Source: an uncultured Oscillibacter sp. (GTDB taxonomy: Bacteria; Bacillota; Clostridia; Oscillospirales; Oscillospiraceae). From it: 5,940 bases of DNA. The notes beneath the pieces are model-generated. The model did not search any database, was not told the DNA's origin, and was given only the letters and a program-made list of their open reading frames with translations. Below, piece by piece: positions 3,892 to 5,940 of this stretch. Both the position numbers and the translations under genes were made by a program. Each line of letters starts with the position of its first letter. Within the stretch, counting starts at the first letter, position 1. The stretch lies in the NCBI GenBank assembly GCA_910587875.1, contig CAJUOD010000151.1:1-5940 (forward strand), in the 5' to 3' direction.

Positions 3892-4807
3892 GGACAAAGA
3901 CCTCTTCCGAGAGGCAGTGATGTCTGCGGCCACTTCATTGGGGCAGCCCGTCCCCATTGTGGAGAAGGACTACTATGTTACCATGATTCTTAAACTTCTC
4001 GCTGAGCGCGCCCCGGACTGTGTCTTTAAGGGTGGCACATCGCTATCTAAGTGTCATCATGCGATCAACAGGTTTTCTGAGGATATCGACATCACTTTCT
4101 CTGAAAATCTCTCCCAAGGGCAGCGCAAACGCCTAAAGAACGAGATTATCTTTGGCATCAGCCAGGAGCTGGGACTACCCATCTCAGACTGGGAGGATGC
4201 CCGGAGCCGGAGGGACTATAATCGGTACACCTTTTCCTATGTGCCCATTGTCGGGGTTCCCACAGACAGCCTTTCCTCTGGCGTTATGCTGGAGACGGCG
4301 CTGGGCTCTATCTCCTTCCCGACAGAGCAGAAGCCGGTTGACAGCATGGTCTACCAGTTTCTTGTAAAAGAAAATGCCGAGGTTGTGGATGAATATCAGC
4401 TTCAACCCTTTGCGATGACAGTCCAAACTCTGGATCGTACCCTAATTGACAAGGTCTTTGCTCTCTGCGACTACTATCTGGAAGGGAAAATCAAGCGGCA
4501 CTCACGTCACATCTATGACATCTATATGCTCCTTCCCAGGGTGACGGTGGATGATGCGTTCTGTCATCTTGTTGGCGAGGTACGAAAGCACCGGGCCAAG
4601 ATGACCATTTGCCCCTCCGCCCAGCCGGGGGTGAACATCCCCGCCTTGCTAGAAGAGATCCTCAGCAAAGGGATCTATAAGCAGGACTATGACACCATCA
4701 CCAACTACTTTCAGAATCAGCCGTTATCATATGATGAGGCAATCACGGCAATTAGGCAGATCGAAGACTGCGGAGCATTTGATACCATGAAGCAAGATTT
4801 GAAGTAA
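3878..4807 (+). CDS. AbiEii/AbiGii-family nucleotidyltransferase toxin
   Basis: A 309-aa protein with the AbiEii (DUF1814) motifs in order: VEKDYYV (28-34), FKGGTSLSKC (50-59, nucleotide-binding GGTS), FSEDIDITF (66-74, metal-binding D69 and D71), TLIDKVFALCDYY (188-200, motif III lysine K192) and RHSRHIYDIYML (207-218, D214). In this family the toxin uses a nucleoside triphosphate; characterised members modify tRNA or otherwise arrest growth, giving bacteriostatic abortive infection against phages. All signature residues are present, so it should be active. No signal or membrane segment is visible. ATG 3878 lies inside the end of the antitoxin gene, with GAGG at 3867-3870 seven bases upstream, and the overlap indicates translational coupling. 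A strong terminator follows 12 bases after the stop. Phage defence is the family role; plasmid or element stabilisation is the alternative. Confidence 0.93.
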   Translation: MYLHEDKDLFREAVMSAATSLGQPVPIVEKDYYVTMILKLLAERAPDCVFKGGTSLSKCHHAINRFSEDIDITFSENLSQGQRKRLKNEIIFGISQELGLPISDWEDARSRRDYNRYTFSYVPIVGVPTDSLSSGVMLETALGSISFPTEQKPVDSMVYQFLVKENAEVVDEYQLQPFAMTVQTLDRTLIDKVFALCDYYLEGKIKRHSRHIYDIYMLLPRVTVDDAFCHLVGEVRKHRAKMTICPSAQPGVNIPALLEEILSKGIYKQDYDTITNYFQNQPLSYDEAITAIRQIEDCGAFDTMKQDLK

Positions 4808-4819
4808 CTCGGAAACAAG

Positions 4820-4858
4820 AGCACCCCGTCCCAGCGTTTGCTGAGACGGGGTGCTTTT
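4820..4858 (+). terminator. Intrinsic terminator of the AbiE-like operon
   Basis: AGCACCCCGTC (4820-4830) pairs perfectly with GACGGGGTGCT (4845-4855). After one mismatch the stem continues with CAG/CTG (4832-4834 / 4841-4843), and the loop is CGTTTG. The 3' arm runs into TTTT (4855-4858). In reverse the stem is followed by TCTTGTTTCC, moderately U-rich, so it may also end the convergent gene at 4866-5054. Confidence 0.93.
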
Positions 4859-4865
4859 CGCACGT

Positions 4866-5054
4866 TCACAGGCTTTTCTTTGCCAGATCGTCTATTTCCA
4901 TATAAGTGTGGCGATATCCTGGAAGCTTGTTGTTCTCATCTAAGCGACTACAAATTGATTTGGCGGTCTCTTCATCCTTGGCATATCCAATAATGTCGAT
5001 ACCATCGCTTTCGTATGTCCCGCTTCCATAGATCAAATACAGAACACCGTCCAT
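4866..5054 (-). CDS. Small hypothetical protein, 62 aa
   Basis: A 62-aa frame begins at ATG 5054 (MDGVLYLIYGSGTYESDGID...). Upstream on the minus strand GAGGAAG (5066-5072) and GGGCGG lie 6-11 bases from the start, an acceptable but loosely spaced ribosome binding site. The pattern is strand (VLYLIYG), a loop with an acidic turn, strand (DIIGYAK), helix (DEETAKSICSRLDENN), and strand (RHTYMEIDDL). This beta-beta-alpha-beta outline resembles small proteins in which a 'vYll...G...d.igvf.s.e.A' pattern recurs, but I cannot name the family or function. It is convergent with the AbiE operon and shares its terminator region; its stop at 4866 is 11 bases from the hairpin. Codon use and composition look coding. 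Confidence 0.65.
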   Translation of the reverse strand: MDGVLYLIYGSGTYESDGIDIIGYAKDEETAKSICSRLDENNKLPGYRHTYMEIDDLAKKSL

Positions 5055-5200
5055 CTTTTACCGCCCTTCCTCTTTGGTTTACTTCACAATATCACACATC
5101 CAACCAAATGTCTAGGTCTGTTTTTACCTCTTAATTCCGCAAACAATCCTGCTGTCCCCTAGGAGAAAATGCATCTTCCCTCAACAATTTTTCAATTTTC

Positions 5201-5232
5201 TAACCCACAGTCAGCGACTTGACCGTGGGTTT
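5201..5232 (+). repeat. 32-nt hairpin repeat, copy 2
   Basis: Arms of 13 nt (5201-5213 and 5220-5232) around the loop GCGACT; CCCAC/GTGGG and GTCA/TGAC pair, with one internal A-C mismatch and an unpaired outermost position. Followed one base later by TTGCCTT, as in copy 1. Over 35 aligned positions from CAGTCA through TTGCCTTNT, 27 match copy 1, and most differences fall in the loop. It may be a terminator shielding the recombinase promoter from upstream transcription, or a protein-binding site. Confidence 0.78.
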
Positions 5233-5233
5233 G

Positions 5234-5262
5234 TTGCCTTCTGTGGCCCCAGCAGATACAAT
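5234..5262 (+). promoter_or_regulatory. Candidate promoter of the recombinase-like operon
   Basis: TTGCCT (5234-5239) and TACAAT (5257-5262) are separated by exactly 17 bases, good sigma-A spacing with four and five of six consensus matches. Transcription would start near 5269, leaving a leader of about 27 nt with GGAGGT at 5284-5289. The -35 box starts two bases after the hairpin, so whatever the hairpin does could directly influence this promoter. Confidence 0.65.
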
Positions 5263-5295
5263 GCGATTATCAGCCCTATGTCTGGAGGTCGTGGC

Positions 5296-5880
5296 ATGGA
5301 ACAATTGGATGTTTTTCAGAAAATGGGCGAAATTGGCCTGGCACCAACTTCCGCTTCAGAAATCCGGGCATTAACGGAACATGAACGGATGATTCAACGG
5401 CACAGGACATGGTTGAGAGAAATCCGGCGTGAGCGTCCCAATACCGAAAAGGCATATCGGATCGGCGTCTACATTCGCTTTTTCAACCAGACGAACTATG
5501 AGAATTATCTTGATTATCACAAGAAGATGTTTATCGATACAATCTCCCTGTGTCCCAAATGGACTCTTGTTGATTTCTATATTGACACCGGCTCAACGGC
5601 TCCAAGCATGGGTAAATCCCCTGAATGGAACCGTCTTTTAAACGACTGCATGGATAATAAAATTGACCTAATCATCACTCAGAAGGTATCTAACGTATCT
5701 CGCCAACCGTTCGAGCTTACCTTCTGCTCTCGGCTGCTGGCGGCCCATAATCCTCCGATTGGAATTTACTTCATATCTGAGGACATCTTTACATTGGCCT
5801 CATATTACCTTGAAGACCTTAAAGATCCCGAGTTTCTGCCCACACCCGATTGGATCCCACTCCCTGATGAAGACGTGTAA
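5296..5880 (+). CDS. Serine-recombinase N-terminal-domain-like protein lacking the catalytic serine
   Basis: A 194-aa protein. After a ~54-residue charged N-terminal extension (EHERMIQRHRTWLREIRRER, 28-47), residues 55-150 follow the resolvase/invertase fold pattern: RIGVYIR (55-61), a helix where other members have a conserved Gln, PKWTLVDFYIDTGSTAP (87-103), EWNRLLNDCMDNKIDLIIT (110-128) and KVSNVSR (130-136), the last matching the usual 'DRLSR' strand with R136. The usual YxRxS catalytic motif is Y59-I-R61-F-F63, placing Phe where the nucleophilic Ser should be. The Recombinase and zinc-ribbon domains of large serine recombinases (normally ~500 aa) are absent. It is therefore probably not a recombinase alone; an accessory subunit or directionality role is an inference. 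ATG 5296 has GGAGGT at 5284-5289, six bases upstream; an in-frame ATG at 5278 would encode that site. The next gene begins 17 nt downstream, implying an operon. Confidence 0.85.
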   Translation: MEQLDVFQKMGEIGLAPTSASEIRALTEHERMIQRHRTWLREIRRERPNTEKAYRIGVYIRFFNQTNYENYLDYHKKMFIDTISLCPKWTLVDFYIDTGSTAPSMGKSPEWNRLLNDCMDNKIDLIITQKVSNVSRQPFELTFCSRLLAAHNPPIGIYFISEDIFTLASYYLEDLKDPEFLPTPDWIPLPDEDV

Positions 5881-5897
5881 TAAGAGAGGAATATGGC

Positions 5898-5940
5898 ATG
5901 ATTGATGATCGCAGGCAGGGCGAACGCAGAGAAGAGAAAG
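5898..5940 (+). CDS. Start of next gene (14 codons, runs off right edge)
   Basis: ATG 5898 is preceded by GAGAGGA at 5884-5890 (seven bases) and begins 17 nt after the recombinase-like gene's stop, so it is very likely the next cistron. The visible residues MIDDRRQGERREEK are highly charged, like the short lead-in of some serine recombinases, but too short to identify. An ATG at 5893 is closed after two codons. Position makes a full-length serine recombinase a reasonable guess only. Confidence 0.6.
   Translation, partial: MIDDRRQGERREEK

Larger units (their letters stand above)
5055..5295. other. Gene-free leader between 62-aa gene and recombinase-like gene
   Basis: This 241-bp interval separates divergent genes. 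The left part (5055-5200) is AT-rich and should hold the promoter of the leftward 62-aa gene, but I could not identify convincing boxes. The right part contains hairpin copy 2 (5201-5232), a promoter (5234-5262) and the GGAGGT ribosome binding site at 5284-5289. No open frame with a credible start is present. Confidence 0.6.

Noticed and set aside
5201..5232. Hairpin copies as simple gene-end terminators
   Set aside because: The upstream rightward operon already has its own strong terminator, copy 1 follows no rightward gene, and the tail after each stem (TTT-N-TTGCC) is only moderately U-rich. A shielding role is not excluded.
5278..5295. ATG 5278 as start of the recombinase-like gene
   Set aside because: The codons that follow encode the GGAGGT ribosome binding site at ideal distance from ATG 5296.
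1..5940. CRISPR array, tRNA, rRNA, insertion-sequence ends or attachment core
   Set aside because: No regularly spaced direct repeats, no cloverleaf-like sequence, no transposase and no duplicated att-like core were found by eye; the only long-range repeat is the hairpin pair.

Overview
The window looks like accessory DNA from a low-to-moderate GC Firmicute, most plausibly a gut Clostridia/Oscillospiraceae-type bacterium. The evidence is strong AGGAGG-type ribosome binding sites, sigma-A promoters of TTGACA/TACAAT type, GTG starts, and a gene set (XRE regulators, AbiE-type toxin-antitoxin, phosphoesterase cargo, serine-recombinase-like genes at one end) typical of integrative elements in that group. 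No rRNA, tRNA, CRISPR array or insertion sequence was seen. The taxon is an inference from style, not a match.

Left third (1-2001, all minus strand): a tight cluster read right to left. A calcineurin-like metallophosphoesterase (1253-1969) comes first, then a 102-aa GTG-initiated protein (930-1238), then a PPP-type protein phosphatase (251-1009) that starts inside the small gene, then an unrecognised GTG-started protein that runs off the left edge. Spacings are 14 nt, an 80-nt overlap and 14 nt, so this is probably one operon. An extended -10 promoter at 1993-2001 could drive it.

Middle (2294-3155): two related XRE/HTH regulators transcribed divergently from a 139-bp control region. That region carries an exact 11-bp inverted repeat over the leftward gene's -10 box, ribosome binding site and start codon, plus four GCTAT half-sites in two inverted pairs, one pair touching each candidate -10 box. 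It looks like a two-repressor switch.

Right of centre (3181-4858): a two-gene AbiEi/AbiEii-like (type IV toxin-antitoxin or abortive-infection) operon with a near-consensus extended -10 promoter, a foldable leader that includes a hairpin over the ribosome binding site, a 14-nt gene overlap, and a strong intrinsic terminator.

Right end (4866-5940): a convergent 62-aa protein, a 241-bp gene-free leader, a 194-aa protein resembling only the N-terminal domain of serine recombinases but lacking the catalytic serine, and the first 14 codons of a further gene. The recombinase leader holds a 32-nt hairpin followed by a promoter. A diverged copy of the same hairpin-plus-promoter unit lies 3.1 kb away at 2097-2157, so the pair brackets the regulator/AbiE module as direct repeats. 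This bracketing and the divergent switch are the most unusual things here. The individual protein families are recognisable.
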